Shown here: one piece after another, positions 1 to 12,434 of the stretch
Layout of the letters: each line of letters opens with the position of its first letter
Position numbering within the stretch: the stretch's first letter is position 1
Assembly (NCBI GenBank): GCA_037349315.1
Contig: JBAIAC010000007.1
Span: 9,238,001-9,302,000 of the forward strand
Origin: Chelydra serpentina
Taxonomy: Eukaryota > Chordata > Testudines > Chelydridae
Direction of reading: 5' to 3'
DNA: 64,000 nucleotides
Position numbers and translations under genes: made by a program
The notes under the pieces: generated by a model
The model's input: the letters and a program-made list of their open reading frames with translations, nothing else
Databases searched by the model: none
Told to the model about the DNA's origin: nothing

Positions 1-268
1 TGGCGCCGTGAGCTAATAAACTTCCCGCTGAAGTGAAGAGTGTCATGAGGTGGTGGCTGTGGATTATGGGATTTGTAAGAACAGCCTGGGAAAATCAGCG
101 AAAAGAATGTGACTGCACAAACTTCACATTTTAGATGTGTGTACTGTTCGTAAAAGTATAATGTGGTATGAAACTTGGGGAGGGGGTGCCCCTCCTGCCC
201 TCCCTAAATGGTGCTCTGCCTGCCTCTTCCACCCCCAAAAGCCTGCAAAATTGTCAGGGCAAAATTTG

Positions 269-306
<38 letters not shown>

Positions 307-686
307 CAGCATGATTAAATCTCTCTTCTGCAAAGAAAATTCTTTCTACATAGAAAATTCAACTGTCCTCTGCCAAATTTGGAAACTATTTTTACTCACT
401 GAAGTGTGAAACAGAAGGATTTTAGTCCTGAACTAAGTGTACATCTCAATTCAACCTTAACTGGAGTTCCCACTGATGCCTTCATAACATGCGCAAACAG
501 ATGTCTCAGCATGTCTCATCAATGGAACATGTTATTTCCTAATAAATCCACTTGGTGTCACTAACTGACCATCAGTCAATGAATATTTGAAACTCCATCT
601 TCTTGAAACTAGAGAATCAAAGCTTTTAAATAAGTTTAATACAGTAATTTGATAGAAGTACTGCAGAATTATCTAATCATTACAAG
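1..686. other. Gene-free stretch with an A homopolymer
   Basis: I see no gene or family-assignable repeat here. The one notable feature is a run of about 35 A at roughly 270-304. It creates spurious poly-Lys and poly-Phe reading frames on the two strands. The run could be the tail of an old retroposon, but no body could be recognised upstream of it. Confidence 0.5.
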
Positions 687-1066
687 AACATGTGAAAAAC
701 TACCTTTGGACAATCATGCAATTCTAATCCCCTCACTATCTTACCAGCACACATTACTGTATTTAGTAAATGAAAAATTATCTTCTGTTTTTGGCATTAC
801 GATGAAGACTTAAATGAAGTCTTAAACATTTCTGACAACAGCGTTGCCAACTCTCACAATTCCATCATGAATCTCACCATATTTATTATTTTTCTTAGAG
901 GCTCAATTCTTGGAATCAAGTGATTACATAGAATCTCAGCTTTCATTAAAAAAGTAAGTTTCTGGCCCTCACTGTTGTGACACAAAGCTTGAAAACATGA
1001 CCCCAATATATCCTAAAAGTTCAGAAATTGGAATGCAAATAAACAGCCCAACTTTTTAAAAATCTC
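687..1066. repeat. Duplicated 375-bp segment, copy 1
   Basis: This stretch is repeated almost base for base at 4257-4632. Both copies run from AACATGTGAA to the CCAACTTTTTAAA region, and both include the same unique-looking left part plus most of a MITE. The one large difference is a 45-bp block (785-829 here) that lies in the opposite orientation in the other copy. Copy 1 continues into the rest of the MITE to about 1142. Copy 2 stops in a microsatellite, so copy 1 looks like the source. This is direct sequence comparison. The direction of copying is inference. Confidence 0.85.
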
Positions 1067-1142
1067 ATGATTTTTAAGCTAACCCTATGCTTTTTTGGAG
1101 GGCCTGAATCAAGATTTGTGAAAATTTAGGGTTGACATTATC
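840..1142. mobile_element. Short DNA-transposon-like repeat (MITE)
   Basis: The block starts near CAGCGTTGCCAACTCTC and ends near TAGGGTTGACATT, which are weak inverted ends. The interior has the phrases CTTGAAAACATGACCCC and AATCTCATGATTTTTAAGC. Related text occurs at 4397-4632 and more distantly near 42340-42460, so it is an interspersed repeat. It carries no coding potential. The class is inferred from the inverted ends only. Confidence 0.4.
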
Positions 1143-1784
1143 AAGACGATTCCAAATCTGAGACTGGGTGTTGCTGTCCCCAAACACAGAAGTCAAGTCA
1201 CTTGTCACACAACACACACCTGTGTTTGCTCTTCAAACATCCAGCAAGTGTCAAAGTCCACACCACACTCCATAACAGATGTCATGCTGAGATACTACCC
1301 CTTCTCAAATTAATGTAGTACTAGCATTTTGGGCCCCAACAGAGTTCCCAAAGCATGATGCAATTATGTAACATGCACTCTCTTTTCAGCTGCTCAACTA
1401 ATTTTGCCTTAAATCCATTATTCTCCCTCTGGGGTTAATGCATACAGTACACTAACTGTGGAAACTACATAAACTAAAACAAATCCACTTACCTAACACC
1501 AGCTTTGCAGAATTTTTATCAGGTTTGCTGGTAATAGACGTGTGTTTTTTTTAACAACTGTTAGTGCTTTCATAACCCATCTACTTGTCCTTTCGGATCC
1601 TGTAAGAAAGTAGAAATTAGCATTACGAGTATCTCCATCACTTCCATAGCAACAGACATAACCACATGCTTATTAGATTAGGCTCCCTGATTCTCCAAAA
1701 TCATCAGTAGCTGAACCTACCTATCTGAGGAACAGCCAACACATCTCCCTGTCTAGCAAACAATTTGTCAATTTTAGTTTATTA
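1143..1784. other. Gene-free stretch
   Basis: AT-rich DNA with no open frame of note, no RNA gene and no repeat that I can name. Confidence 0.5.
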
Positions 1785-2642
1785 GGGGGAGTGGTAAATA
1801 ATGAAGAGGACAAGCGACTGATACAGAGTGATCTGGATTGCTTGACAAACTGGGCACAAGCAAACGATGTGTGTTTTTATAGGGTAAATGTATACATCTA
1901 GGAACGAAGAGTGTAGGCCATACTTACAGGATGGGGGACCCTATTCCGGGAAGCAATGACTGAAAAAGATTTGTGATGGATAATCAGCTGAACATCAGCT
2001 CCAAGTGTGACACTATGGCCAAAAGAGCTAATGCAATCCTGGGATGCATAAACAGGGGAATTCTGAGTAGGAGTAGAGAGGTTATTTTACCTCTGTAGCT
2101 GGCACTGGTGAGACCCTGCTGTAAAACTGTGTTCAGTCTAGGACATCAATTTATAAACATCCTTTTTGAATTGTGAGAGGGTTCAGAGAAGAGCCACAAG
2201 AATGATTAATGGATTAGAAAACATACCTTATAGAGATAAGCTAAATAGATTGAGCTCTTTGAGTCTAACAAAGAAAAGGTGGAGGGGTGACTTGATTATA
2301 ATCTACAAATATTTACATGATGAAAAAATATTTAATAATGGGCTCTTCGATCTAGCAGAGAAAGTTATAACGCAATCCAATGGCTGGAAGTTGAAGCTAG
2401 ACAAATTCAGACTGGAAATAAGGTGTAAATGTTTAAGGGTGAGAGTAATTAACCATCAGAACAGTTTCCAAAGGATTGTGGCCGATTCTCCATCACTGCC
2501 AATTTTTAAATCAAGAGTGGATGTTTTTCTAAAACATATACACTAAGAATTATTTTTGGGAAGCTCTATGGCCTGTGTTATACAGAAAGTCAGAGTGGAT
2601 GATCGTAATGTTCCTTTCGGGCCTTAGAATCTCTGACTTTAT
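1785..2642 (+). mobile_element. CR1 LINE fragment, 3' end of ORF2
   Basis: This is a degenerate piece of a CR1 retrotransposon. The 126-aa frame at 2166-2546 holds the conserved C-terminal CR1 blocks: [15 protein letters not shown], a RGDLI(I/A) motif, and SNGWKLKLDKFRLEIR. The final block, SPSLPIFKSRVDVFL, precedes the stop. Upstream to about 1785 the same element continues in broken frames, with a readable match around the 'GCATAAACAGGG' stretch. The 3' UTR runs to about 2642. The active-site part of the reverse transcriptase is absent, so it is a dead, 5'-truncated copy. Confidence 0.85.
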
Positions 2643-4256
2643 GAGGTCACTTTGCCAATTTGATAATTGCTTACCAATTATAAGGCACTTATTCATTTGT
2701 ATTTATTAATTCTTGTTGAAAAGCTGTGCAAGAGATTTTGGCAATAACGGACAGATCTGGAAACAAGAAGAGTGTGATAGTTCTGCCTGTATGGGGGAAG
2801 GAGATAGGTGTTTGCAATTACAGACACTACAAAAGTATAAAAGAAAACTTTAAGACTTTGCATGCCAATGGAAAGTGATGCTGAGGCCAAATTAAAAATA
2901 AACCATGAATGGTTTCAGCAAATGATGGAGAAGAGGAGCCTTTATTGAACATTTTGTTACAGTATTATTCTTTAAATTGACTCCCAATTATATGAATAAT
3001 TCTAGTATTCGGGTAGTTGAGATCCTATAGAACTTCACTACAGAACCAAGCAGAAGCAACAGCACATTACAGTATAATACAATCTAAGTAAAACAAAAAA
3101 TAAAATATAGATCTCCCCCAAACATTTACAAAGAGTTTATTCCAAGTAGTAACTGAACCCCAAACTCGAAACTGTGACTACAGTCATTCAAACAAACAAT
3201 GACGGCATAGTAATAACCATACATTGCATAGAATTGTTTAGTTTAGTGCATTTTAGGGTCACTGAAAGAGATACTGACAGCATTAGCTAGAACTAAACAA
3301 AGCACATGCAGTTCCTGGACAAAATTTGACATGGACCAAGATCCTCACATACCTTGGAGGATCTGGGCCACATTGTTTCGACAGCACCATAGTGCATCCA
3401 AGCTATTCCAGTATTCATCTGTTTTGAGAAGACTTCAAGTTATGTTTAGTGATGTGGAAAACTGTCCTTGAAGAACTGGTTTTCCTGGTGATTAAACTAA
3501 TGTCTAAAAAAATGAAAGGCTAGTGCACTAAAATGCCATGTCACTTAACACGCTCCCATGATATTTCTGTTGCAATATAATGTATATATTCCATTATAGG
3601 ACCCAGTTCATGAAAGCACTTGTGTTTGAGCTCTACTGAGTTCAAATTAAGCAGGTGCTTAAGTGATTTGTGGATAGAGATGTTTCTTGAATATGGGCCA
3701 CAAATTAACTGCAAGTGCTGTATGTATGTTAAAAGTCAAATGACAAAATAAAAATCTAAGATTAAAACTAAATTCTTAAAGATAAATTGCTGATAGGTTA
3801 TAAAATGACAAGATAATGCTTAACACCCTCTTACTCGGACGATTCATTAGTGTTACTTTCTCTACATGACACATGGAAACAGTAAATGATTAGCTTAATT
3901 CAACCTCACCTCGGTTTTTGACACTGGGAGCACAGGATATAAAAAAGATCAACCACCACCAGAGAACACGTTCTTCCTGAACTTTGAATTTAACTCAGAA
4001 TTCCTGAGAATCATCATTCCTCTTTATGTACAGCAAATAGCTGTGAAACAGACTAAGAATGTATGTCTTTCATCAACCTCTACTGGATAGGTCACAGAGG
4101 ACAACAGCCTACTACCACTAGAGTTAGTTAGCTCAAGTGGCAAGAGGTCTGGGCTGCGGGGAGGTCTAAAGATTCCATTACTACTCATGACCCATGTAGT
4201 GGTCAATATGGTTTATGGGTTTTTTTCCATAGAGAGAGAGATAACGATAGATAAAT
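2643..4256. other. Gene-free stretch
   Basis: AT-rich sequence with many stops in all frames. I recognise no gene, RNA or transposon. It separates the CR1 fragment from the second copy of the duplicated segment. Confidence 0.5.
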
Positions 4257-4632
4257 AACATGTGAAGAACTACCTTTGGACAATCATGCAATTCTAATCC
4301 CCTCACTATCTTACCAGCACACATTACTGTATTTAGTAAATGAAAAATTCTTATGTTTAAGACTTCATTTAAGTCTTCATCGGAATGCCAAAAACAGTTC
4401 TGACAACAGCGTTGCCAACTCTCACAATTTCATCACGAATCTCACCATATTTATTATTTTTCTTAGAGGCTCAATTCTTGGAATCAAGTGATTACATAGA
4501 ATCTCAGCTTTCATTAAAAAAGTAAGTTTCTGGCCCTCACTGTTGTGACACAAAGCTTGAAAACATGACCCCAGTATACCCTAAAAGTTCAGAAATTGGA
4601 ATACAAATAAACAGCCCAACTTTTTAAATCTC
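4257..4632. repeat. Duplicated 375-bp segment, copy 2, with inverted block
   Basis: This is the second copy of 687-1066, about 3.57 kb away. Positions 4353-4397 are the reverse complement of 785-829, with 44 of 45 bases matching. The flanks on both sides stay collinear. The short 71-aa frame here is a by-product of the duplication and not a gene. The copy ends abruptly in a CT/TA/ATAA microsatellite. Confidence 0.85.
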
Positions 4633-4684
4633 TCTCTCTCTATACTCTCTCTCTCTATATATAAATAAATAAATAAATAAATAT
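4627..4684. repeat. Microsatellite (TC)n-(TA)n-(AATA)n
   Basis: Three simple repeats follow one another: TC dinucleotides, a short TA stretch, then five or more AAAT-type units. They mark the truncated right end of the duplicated segment. Confidence 0.85.
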
Positions 4685-5404
4685 AAAAAGAATGTTAAGG
4701 TTGTAAAATTGAACACTCAAAAGTGAGGAAATGCCAGAATTAAGGTTGCTTTCACAAAGTTAATTTGGCCCTCTTTTGCTTAGGCATTATGACAGTCTTT
4801 AATTACATGATCATACTGTGTTACAGGGTCCTTTGGAAAGTATGTACTGAGTCAGGAGCCGACAGCCTGAGACTCAAATCCCCACCAATATGTTTATTGA
4901 GACCAATTAACTGAGTAGAGCTATGGCTGAGGGGATAATTTCAGGAGGTAAGCAACCCCAGCAGCTGGAAGTATATAAACTGAGAGGAAGAAAGCTCTGG
5001 GGAGAGCAGAGCACCTGAGGAAGGCAGAGATAGTCAGAACTGGCTGTTGCTAGTCCTGTTCCCATCCCCAGAAGCAAGTGGGGGGAGATGGCTGAGGGAT
5101 GGTAAATATATGTAAATAGTACTACAGGTGGTGGCCTGCTTGACCACCACAATAGAACACAATGCTGGTGAAGGATAACTGAAGTGGTGTGACAGACCCC
5201 ATTTCATTCAATGCACAGGATGGACAGTACTCAGGGAATGAACCGGGATTGTATAATGAAGGAGACTTATCTGTAGGACCCCTACCTCATCTATTGCAGA
5301 AGCAGGCAGTTATGCAGCAAATGAGGCAGGGGGTTAAAAAAAGAAAAATTAAGATGCTGTTTCAGCTGCCTTCACCACCACTCTGGAGAACTGGATTCTA
5401 TCCC

Positions 5405-5720
5405 TGCCTCCTGTGAGCTGAGAGATTCTGGGCAAGTCATATAAACCAACATTTTTACAGGTGGCCATTAACTGTGTTCCCCATTTTCTGCGTACCCAAT
5501 ATGAGATACCCAGGGATTCATTTTCAGAATGGCTTAGCATTCTCAATTGCAATTCAATGGGACCTGTGGTCTGAACATATACAGGCCTATATAACTTTTA
5601 TCACCCTTGACAATATTGGACTTCACTCCCCATGTGTAAAATGGGGATAATAAATACATACCACCTTACTTCACATGGATATTGTGAAGAAATTAATTCA
5701 TGTTTGTGAAGCATTATCAG
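5405..5720 (+). mobile_element. MIR-like CORE-SINE remnant
   Basis: The stretch has the typical MIR order. A 'TTCTGGGCAAGTCAT' block comes first. About 200 bp later comes 'GTGTAAAATGGGGATAATAA', followed by an ATTGTGAAGAAATTAATT tail. It is old and interrupted in the middle. A smaller related piece lies at about 44205-44270. The family match is from memory of the MIR consensus. Confidence 0.55.
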
Positions 5721-5866
5721 CTACTACAGTGATGAGCACCAGAGAAAAGACCATGAGGAAATTAATAATTCTATATCCAGTGCAGAGTTTGAATGTTGCA
5801 GTAAATAAAGCATGGGATTATACACTTATTGATTAGGATAAAAAGAAATATTTAATAGCTGCTCTC

Positions 5867-6164
5867 TTAGGGCATGTCTATACTTACCTCCAGAGCGATC
5901 GATCCAGCAGGGGTCAATTTATCACGTCTAGGGAAGACGCAATAAGTCGACCGACGAGCGCTCTCCCGTCGACTCCGGTACTCCACCGGCGTGAGAGGTG
6001 CAGCCCACAGTCAGTGGGGGGAGAGTCAGCAGTCAACTTACCGCAGTGAAGATACCACGGTAAGTAGATCTAAGTACATCGACTTCAGCTACGTTATTCA
6101 TGTAGCTGAAGTTGCATAACTTAAATCGATCCTCCCTCCCCCACCTAGTGTAGGCCAGGCCTCA
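5867..6164. mobile_element. Non-autonomous DNA transposon (MITE), CpG-rich
   Basis: A compact 298-bp block begins TAGGGCATGTCTATACTTACC-like and ends in GTGTAGGCCAGGCCTCAG-like sequence. Inside are repeated ATCGAT and GTCGAC motifs and a pair of stem arms (CTTCAGCTACGT ... ATGTAGCTGAAG). Its base composition is sharply different from the AT-rich flanks. It has no coding potential. Superfamily is uncertain, with hAT-like the most plausible. Confidence 0.6.
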
Positions 6165-8190
6165 GTGACTACCATCTCTTCTGTGCATTGAATGAGGCAG
6201 GGGTTCTATGGAAAAATATTACATACTGGTCAGAGATGAGAGACTGATAGGGATTTTTTTTGTTTAAAGTCACATAACCAAGTCTCGTGGTAGTTTTATA
6301 GATCACTTACTTCCCTAAAATATGAAACTATGTGCTGCCAGAGGATTTGTGCAGTATGCAGCATGATATGCTACTGTGTGAGATTTTATCTAACAGCCAA
6401 ACAATTATAAAGGACAAACAGCATGCATTATTATGTAGGTGTCTTCAGAGACGTATCACCTTCTAACATTTCTCCCATAATTGTTGCCCATTTGTAACAG
6501 AAAATGGCTCAAGTGTTCTTATCAAATGGTTTAATGCAGAATGAGAGTTCACTTTGCTGTAAGAAGTCATAACTAATCAATACTGCTGAAGGCACTATTG
6601 ACATGGTTGGAAAAAGCCACTAGCCATTCAACCCTATTCTTTCTAGCGAGGCACTATTGACATGGTTGGAATGTTCTACAGCTGGACTGCACAGTCTCTT
6701 CCCTCCCCTGCCTCTTGAAATTTCAACCAAGTTATTAAAATGTTTAAAATACAGTGTACAGATAACAGTTGTAGCAGCAAATACCAAGAGGACTTCGGGA
6801 CCTTTACTGGTCTAGATGCAGCCTACTAGGTATTACGTATAGCATGAACTGATGGAAGGTTGGACTGAGTAGCATGCATCTGAATTCAACTGCAAGTCTC
6901 ACATCTCAAATATAGATCTAATAGAACATGTCCTTCTCATGGCATTCTAGGTTTAATATTATTTCTATAGTGCCTTATGCATCTAGTACACAAACAAAAA
7001 GACAGTTCTTTCTCCGAAGAGTTTACCATATAGAAACTGATGATGCCCCAGAATCTTTTGGACCATCTCATTTGATGCACTGCTACACTCAGAACAAATG
7101 TATCTGAGAAATATTTGTGAAATATTATTTGCATTGCTAAAGAAATTCACTACATATAACTGTGCAAAAAACAGGGACAGACTCTTAAAGGAAGAAATTA
7201 CAGAAGTAATATGGGCCAAGGGGAATAAAATACACCAAAGTCTACATTCATATATAGAACAGAATACTTAAGGCCAATTCTGCCTTTGCTGCATATTGAC
7301 TTTGTCAGAGCAGAATGATACATATGTATGTACAGCTATAGTATGTCAAACCATAATCACAATTTAAAAAAATGCTCAAAAGCCCATTAACAGCAGTAGG
7401 GGCTACTTCTTGTACATTCATTTGGAAACTAAAAGTTCACCAGTGCTCAAGGTATTTCTATTTAGTGCCATTTCTGAAATTTGGAACAGAACACTGTACA
7501 AAAAAGTTTTGATACTGGTGGTACTGTAGAGTTAAATCATGGTTTTCTCCCACTTCAATATATAGGGATCCTGAAGATGAGAGAATAAAAGGAAGCACCT
7601 TTTTACTGGCGTGTTATCAGCAGCATAGACGCTATCACAACCAAAGAAATGAGAACCATTTCAACTTAGTTAGGCGGAAAGGTGAAGATTGTTGGTGATC
7701 AGGATTGTCTTTCTTTTTCAAGGAGCAGCCTCAGCAAGACAGCTCTGAGACTAAATGTATTTCTTAATATCTGCAGGAATGAAATCTCATAAAACTGCTA
7801 TCATACTCTTGGCCTGTGTCTATACATATGTGAGAAAATCTTGAGCTCCAATTTGTACATGTTGCAATCAAGGTATTTTTCTCATGGGAAAATTAGGCAA
7901 CATTAAAAAGGGTATACTGTACACAGATGTGCAATACAGTAATTTACATCTGATGAGAGAATGGAACCACCAAGGACTATTCAACATAAGCCAAAATGTC
8001 AGCACAAGCCGGGCACCGTCCAGTGTGCAAGCACTCAGCACAGTCTTTTACTGCTAGGGTCATGAAACCACCCCCACTTCTCTCCCCTCCCACACCGACT
8101 CTGCCCCATACCCACTCCCCCCCACCCCAAGTGTTTTCCCCAGGAATTGAAATTGGGGGGAGGTGTTTGAATTTACAGGGGGGGTGTCAG
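6165..8190. other. Gene-free stretch
   Basis: I see no exon, RNA gene or assignable repeat. A short direct repeat, GGCACTATTGACATGGTTGGAA, occurs at about 6590 and 6650. A C-rich tract lies at 8070-8135, next to the hAT element, and may be part of that element's end. Confidence 0.45.
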
Positions 8191-10500
8191 GGCCGATGAG
8201 GGGTGAGACCGTGAGGGTGAAGGTGGGCTGTATGGAAAAATACATAAAAACTGAAAAATGTTTCATGACCATTTTATTAGATTTAACTCTTGTTTTAAAA
8301 TCATCACACAAATTAAAGTTGGCTACTCAAGCCTTCTATGAAGCACTACGTCTACATCCTTCTTGGTTTCTTGTTATAATTTTGCACAACTCTGTTAATG
8401 AACTTCTTGAATGCAATGAGTTCATCGCTTCCTGTGTGTTTGGAACTTCCATTCCTTCAATTGATATGCTCATTAGTTCATTCACATGATCAGGCAGAAG
8501 GCAACTTCTTTCAGAACACAAGATACTATTCAATGATGAAAAAGAACGCTCAACTGTAGCTGTTGTGACTGGGAGTAGTAAGAGATGAATTCCTACCTTC
8601 TTTCATCGCAGGAAACAGCACAAAGATCGGGTTGAGCCACTAGTGATGATAAAAAAGAAGTTGAAGTCAAATCTTCATTCATTCGTCGTATGATATTCCA
8701 CTCTGTGTTCAAATTCTCTATTCTGTCCTGAGCACATGGCAGCCCCATTGCTGGTAGTGCCTCACTCCACTCAACTGTCAGTGTTTTATAGAACAGGCAT
8801 CTGTAAAAGCTACGTAGAGGCTGAGTAGAATCTAGAAGTTGCTCTTGTAGATTTTTAAGAATCAAGTCTGTGTATTTTTTCAGTTGTCTTAAACACTTCT
8901 TGTCCTCTTCACTTAAGGATTCAATATAAATGCCTTTATTAGTCAACTTGCTTCTTCCAGTACTTTTTCAATGGATAGCTCTCTGATAGATCCAAATGTA
9001 GCTTCTATTGCTGGACAAAGATCTACTACTGTTGTAGCAGATGCCTGGATGGCATTGTTTAATGACCCAAGTGGTTTCAACAGTAGACTTACGAGAGAGA
9101 GAATGGCAAGAGTCTTCTCTGAACGCAGTAGCAAAAGTAATCCACCAGCCTCACTACTTAGATCCATCCCATCTTGGTAGATACTTTCCAAAGACAGTAA
9201 CAGTGGCTGGAGTAATTTTAAGACAACAGCCAAGGATCGCTAATGAGAAAGCCAGAGGGTTGGTTTTCCCCAGGTTGGACTAATTTGAACTTCAGTCCTA
9301 GTGTATCTTCTATATTTTCCAAAATATTGAGTCTTTTTGGACTCTTGCTGAAAAAAGAATATAATGAAGATATTAAATTTATAGTTTTTTTAAATGTCTT
9401 TTGAAGATTCTGCAGCTCGTACTAGTGCTTGGAGTAGATGGCCTCTGCAGTGTGTATAGGAGAGATTAGGGTTACACTTTTCTCTGAGCAAAGCTTGTAC
9501 TCCACCATGTTTTCCAGAGAAGTTTGCAGCTCCATCAAATGCACAAGCAGCCATCTGTTTGGGGTCCAACTGACAAGCATTTAACTCTTCTAAGATGTGG
9601 GTTGTCACAGATGCAGCCGATGTGTCTTCTATAACTTGAACATCTAGAAATGCATCTACTGGCCTATCACTGACATCAAGATAACGTACACAATGACTTA
9701 ATACTTGATGCCCATTTGCATCAGTACATTCATCGGCCATGTATGCAAATTTTTTGAATGTGGTGAGAGAGTTCTTCACTTTTTCAACTATTGAGTCTTT
9801 CACTGTTATACCACATGCTTCTAGCCAATCAGCTGAGTTTCTTGCAGAAAGATAGTGAGCATTTGCTGGTCTTGTTCATCCTGAAATTGAACACTGGTTC
9901 CGAACAAGTGACAATGCACTTAACATTGGCCTCCAGTTTGTAGTGTGTGGTATCTCTTGTTTAAATAGAAAGTATGATGCCACAGCCATGTTTGTTCGCA
10001 TGAAATGTGTTGTGTCTCCAGCATTCTTTGAAAGTGGGCTCATAAGGCTTTCTGCAAGCGGATGCAGTCCAGAGGCCTGGTGTTTTGCTACCTTTTCACG
10101 TAGTTTGTCAGCACTGGCTATGCTGAACGGTCTGACAAACCAAGCTCCTCCACTTTTACCAATTATAGCACTGGAAAGCTTTCCTTCTTCATAAGCTTTT
10201 TTGCAAGAGGTGCACCAGTAGCCATCTTTTGTAACTGCAATAAATGGGAACACTTTGACCGACAAACATCGGGAACTGCCTTTAGGTTTTGGAGACACTG
10301 TTTCTTAAGTAGGTAGCTGTATTTGTGCTTCGGGCTGGTCAGATGTAGATACACCATTTGACCCTTCAGATGACGTGTTGATATATTCTTGGTTCTTGAT
10401 GTGTTCTTCACCTTGGTTAGTTTTTGAGGACTTTGAGTGGAAAAATTGTTGTATTGTTTTTTGTCTTTTCATTTTCACTTTGACCTGCAACATATAAAAG
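8190..10500 (-). mobile_element. Decayed hAT transposase (TTF zinc finger / DUF4371 type)
   Basis: Reading the minus strand downward from 10493, the pieces form one protein. First is a Lys-rich N-terminus. Next is a TTF-type zinc finger (CTSC near 10220, then KHQASGLH). Then comes a DUF4371-like catalytic region with MADECTD near 9740, CAFDGAANFSGKHGGVQALL, and HCRGHLLQALV. Near 9010 is ATTVVDLCPAIEATFGSIREL, and near 8560 the hAT dimerisation signature ATVERSFSSLNSIL. Such proteins cut and paste hAT transposons in the nucleus. In-frame stops lie at about 10305 and 9876, and the frame shifts near 9390, near 9250 and again between 8943 and 8590. The enzyme is therefore dead. Terminal repeats could not be fixed. 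A domesticated ZMYM-type gene is unlikely given these breaks. Confidence 0.85.
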
Positions 10501-10647
10501 AGATGTGAATAAATTAAATGTTTTGTTAGGATAATGCAAATTTAACATAAGGATAATGCAAAATACACCAAAACACATAGCAGTTCTAGATTTCTAAAAA
10601 AATATAATTTAAAAAGAAAATGTATTTAATTTAAATTGACTTTTGAA

Positions 10648-11858
10648 AAGTAGCCATCATGGGATAAGAGGGAAGTCCTCTCATGGATAAGTAACTGGTT
10701 AAAAGATGGGAAACAAAGGGTAGGAATAAATTAATCAGTTTTCAGAATGGAGAGAGATAAATAGTGGTATCCCTGGGTGGTCGGTACAGGGACCATTACT
10801 GTTCAACATATTCATAAATGATCTGGAAAAATTGTTAAACAGTGAGGTGGCAAAATTTGCAGATGATACAAAACTATTCAAGATAGTTAAGTCCAAAGCA
10901 GACTGCGAAGAGTTACAAAGGGAACTCACAAAACTAGGTGACTGGGCAACAAAATGGCAGATGAAATTCAATGTTGATTTAATGCAAAGTAATGCACATT
11001 GGAAAACAATCTCAACTATACATACAAAATGATGGGGTCTAAATTAGCTGTTAACACTCAAGAAAGATGTTGGAGTCATTGTGGATGGTTCTCTGAAAAT
11101 ATCCACTCAATGTGCAGCGGCAGTCAACAAAGCAAACAGAATGCTGGGAATCATTAAGAAAGGGATTATATAATAAAACAGAAAATATCATATTGCCTCT
11201 ATATAAATCCATGGTACGTGCACACCTTGAATACTGTGTGCAGATCTGGTCACCCCATCCCAAAAAAGATATATCGGAATTGGAAAAGATACACAGATGG
11301 GCAACTAAAATGATTAGGGGTATGAAACAGGAGGAGAGATTAATATGACTGGCAATTTTCAGTTTAGAAAAGAGACGACAAAGGGGGAATATGATAGAGG
11401 TCTATAAAATCTTGACTGGTGTGAAGAAAGTGAACAAGGAAATGTTATTTAATCCTTCACATAACACAAGAACTAGCAATCACCCAATGAAATTAATAGG
11501 CAGCAGGTTTTAAAACAAAAGGAAGTACTTCTTCACACAACATAAAGTCAACCTGTGGAATTCTTTGCCAGGAGATGCTGTGAAGATTAAAACTAACTGG
11601 ATTAAAAAAAAGAACTAAATTCCTGGAAAATAGGTCCATCAGTAGCTATTAGCCAGGATGGGGAGGGATGCAACACCATGCTCTGAGCATCCCTAGCCTG
11701 TTTGCCGGAAGCTGGGAATGGGCAACAGGGGATGGATCACTTGATGATTACCTGTTCCGTTCATTCCCTCTGAAGCACCTGGCCTTGATCACTGTCAGAA
11801 GACAGGATACTGGGCTATATGGACCATTGGTCTAACCCAGTATGACCATTCGAATGTA
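10648..11858 (+). mobile_element. CR1 LINE fragment, RT palm to 3' UTR
   Basis: This is a 5'-truncated CR1 copy. The frame at 10832-11032 carries the reverse transcriptase active-site block FADDTKL. The frame at 11112-11348 carries HLEYCVQIWSPH and EKIHRWATKMIRGM, the usual CR1 C-terminal motifs. The 3' UTR ends near 11858 with the 'GACCCAGTATG'-like phrase typical of one turtle CR1 subfamily (here ACCCAGTATGACCATTC). Several frameshifts separate the pieces. It lies directly beside the hAT transposase remnant and may be nested in that element. Confidence 0.85.
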
Positions 11859-12246
11859 AAATTAATTATAATTAAAAAAATGTTTAGTACAGAAACTCGC
11901 CAACATAATGACCTCTCAACGTTGGCAAATAATGCATTTTAAAAAATTGGCTTACTAGGAAACACGTTTATAAGTTTCCATTCCCAGTCACAAATCTAGC
12001 ATTATGGAGCAAAGTCACTAAGATATAGTCCAACAAATGTTTATTTAATGTGCCCCTCACTTTTCCCTCCACCTCACCCTACTCACCGGTGTTGTCCTTG
12101 GTCAGTGGAGACTCAGAGTTCAGAGGTGCTTTCACGTGAGTACACCTCCGAGGTGGGGGGGGGCGAGAAGGCACCTTGCTCGTTCCTCCAGCTGTTCACT
12201 GTTTGCTCTGGCCACTGTTATAATAATAATATATGGAGATATGCCT
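11859..12246. other. Gene-free stretch, possible hAT 5' part
   Basis: I see no gene. The stretch around 11900-12190 could be the continuation of the hAT element beyond the CR1 insertion. The only hint is that a CR1, a SINE and this sequence are packed between the transposase and the minisatellite. Confidence 0.3.
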
Positions 12247-12434
12247 ATCTCATAGAACTGGAAGGACCTTGAAAGGTCATCGAGTCCAGTCCCTTGCTTT
12301 CACTAGCAGGACCAAGTACTGTCCCCTGACAGATTATTTTTTGCCCCAGATCCCTAAATGGCCCCCTCAAGGATTGAACTCACAACCCTGGGTTTAGCAG
12401 GCCAACGCTCAAACCACTGAGCTATCCCTTCCCC
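12247..12434 (-). mobile_element. tRNA-derived SINE with CR1 tail, copy 1
   Basis: On the minus strand the head reads GGGATAGCTCAGTGGTTTGA, an A-box-like start. A B-box region follows, GGTTGTGAGTTCAATCC. The tail is the CR1 3' end. This copy is the most diverged of the three, with an altered tail around 12260-12330. These SINEs are transcribed by RNA polymerase III and are thought to borrow the CR1 machinery for insertion. Confidence 0.85.

Noticed and set aside
124..409. Two frames over the A homopolymer
   Set aside because: Most of their length is poly-Phe or poly-Lys from the A run. No domain or conservation signal.
4655..4684. CRISPR-like or coding repeat
   Set aside because: Simple 4-bp microsatellite units. 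No spacer structure occurs anywhere in the window, which is vertebrate DNA.
8190..10500. Domesticated ZMYM-like host gene
   Set aside because: Two in-frame stops and several frameshifts, with no splice sites at the breaks, point to a dead transposase.
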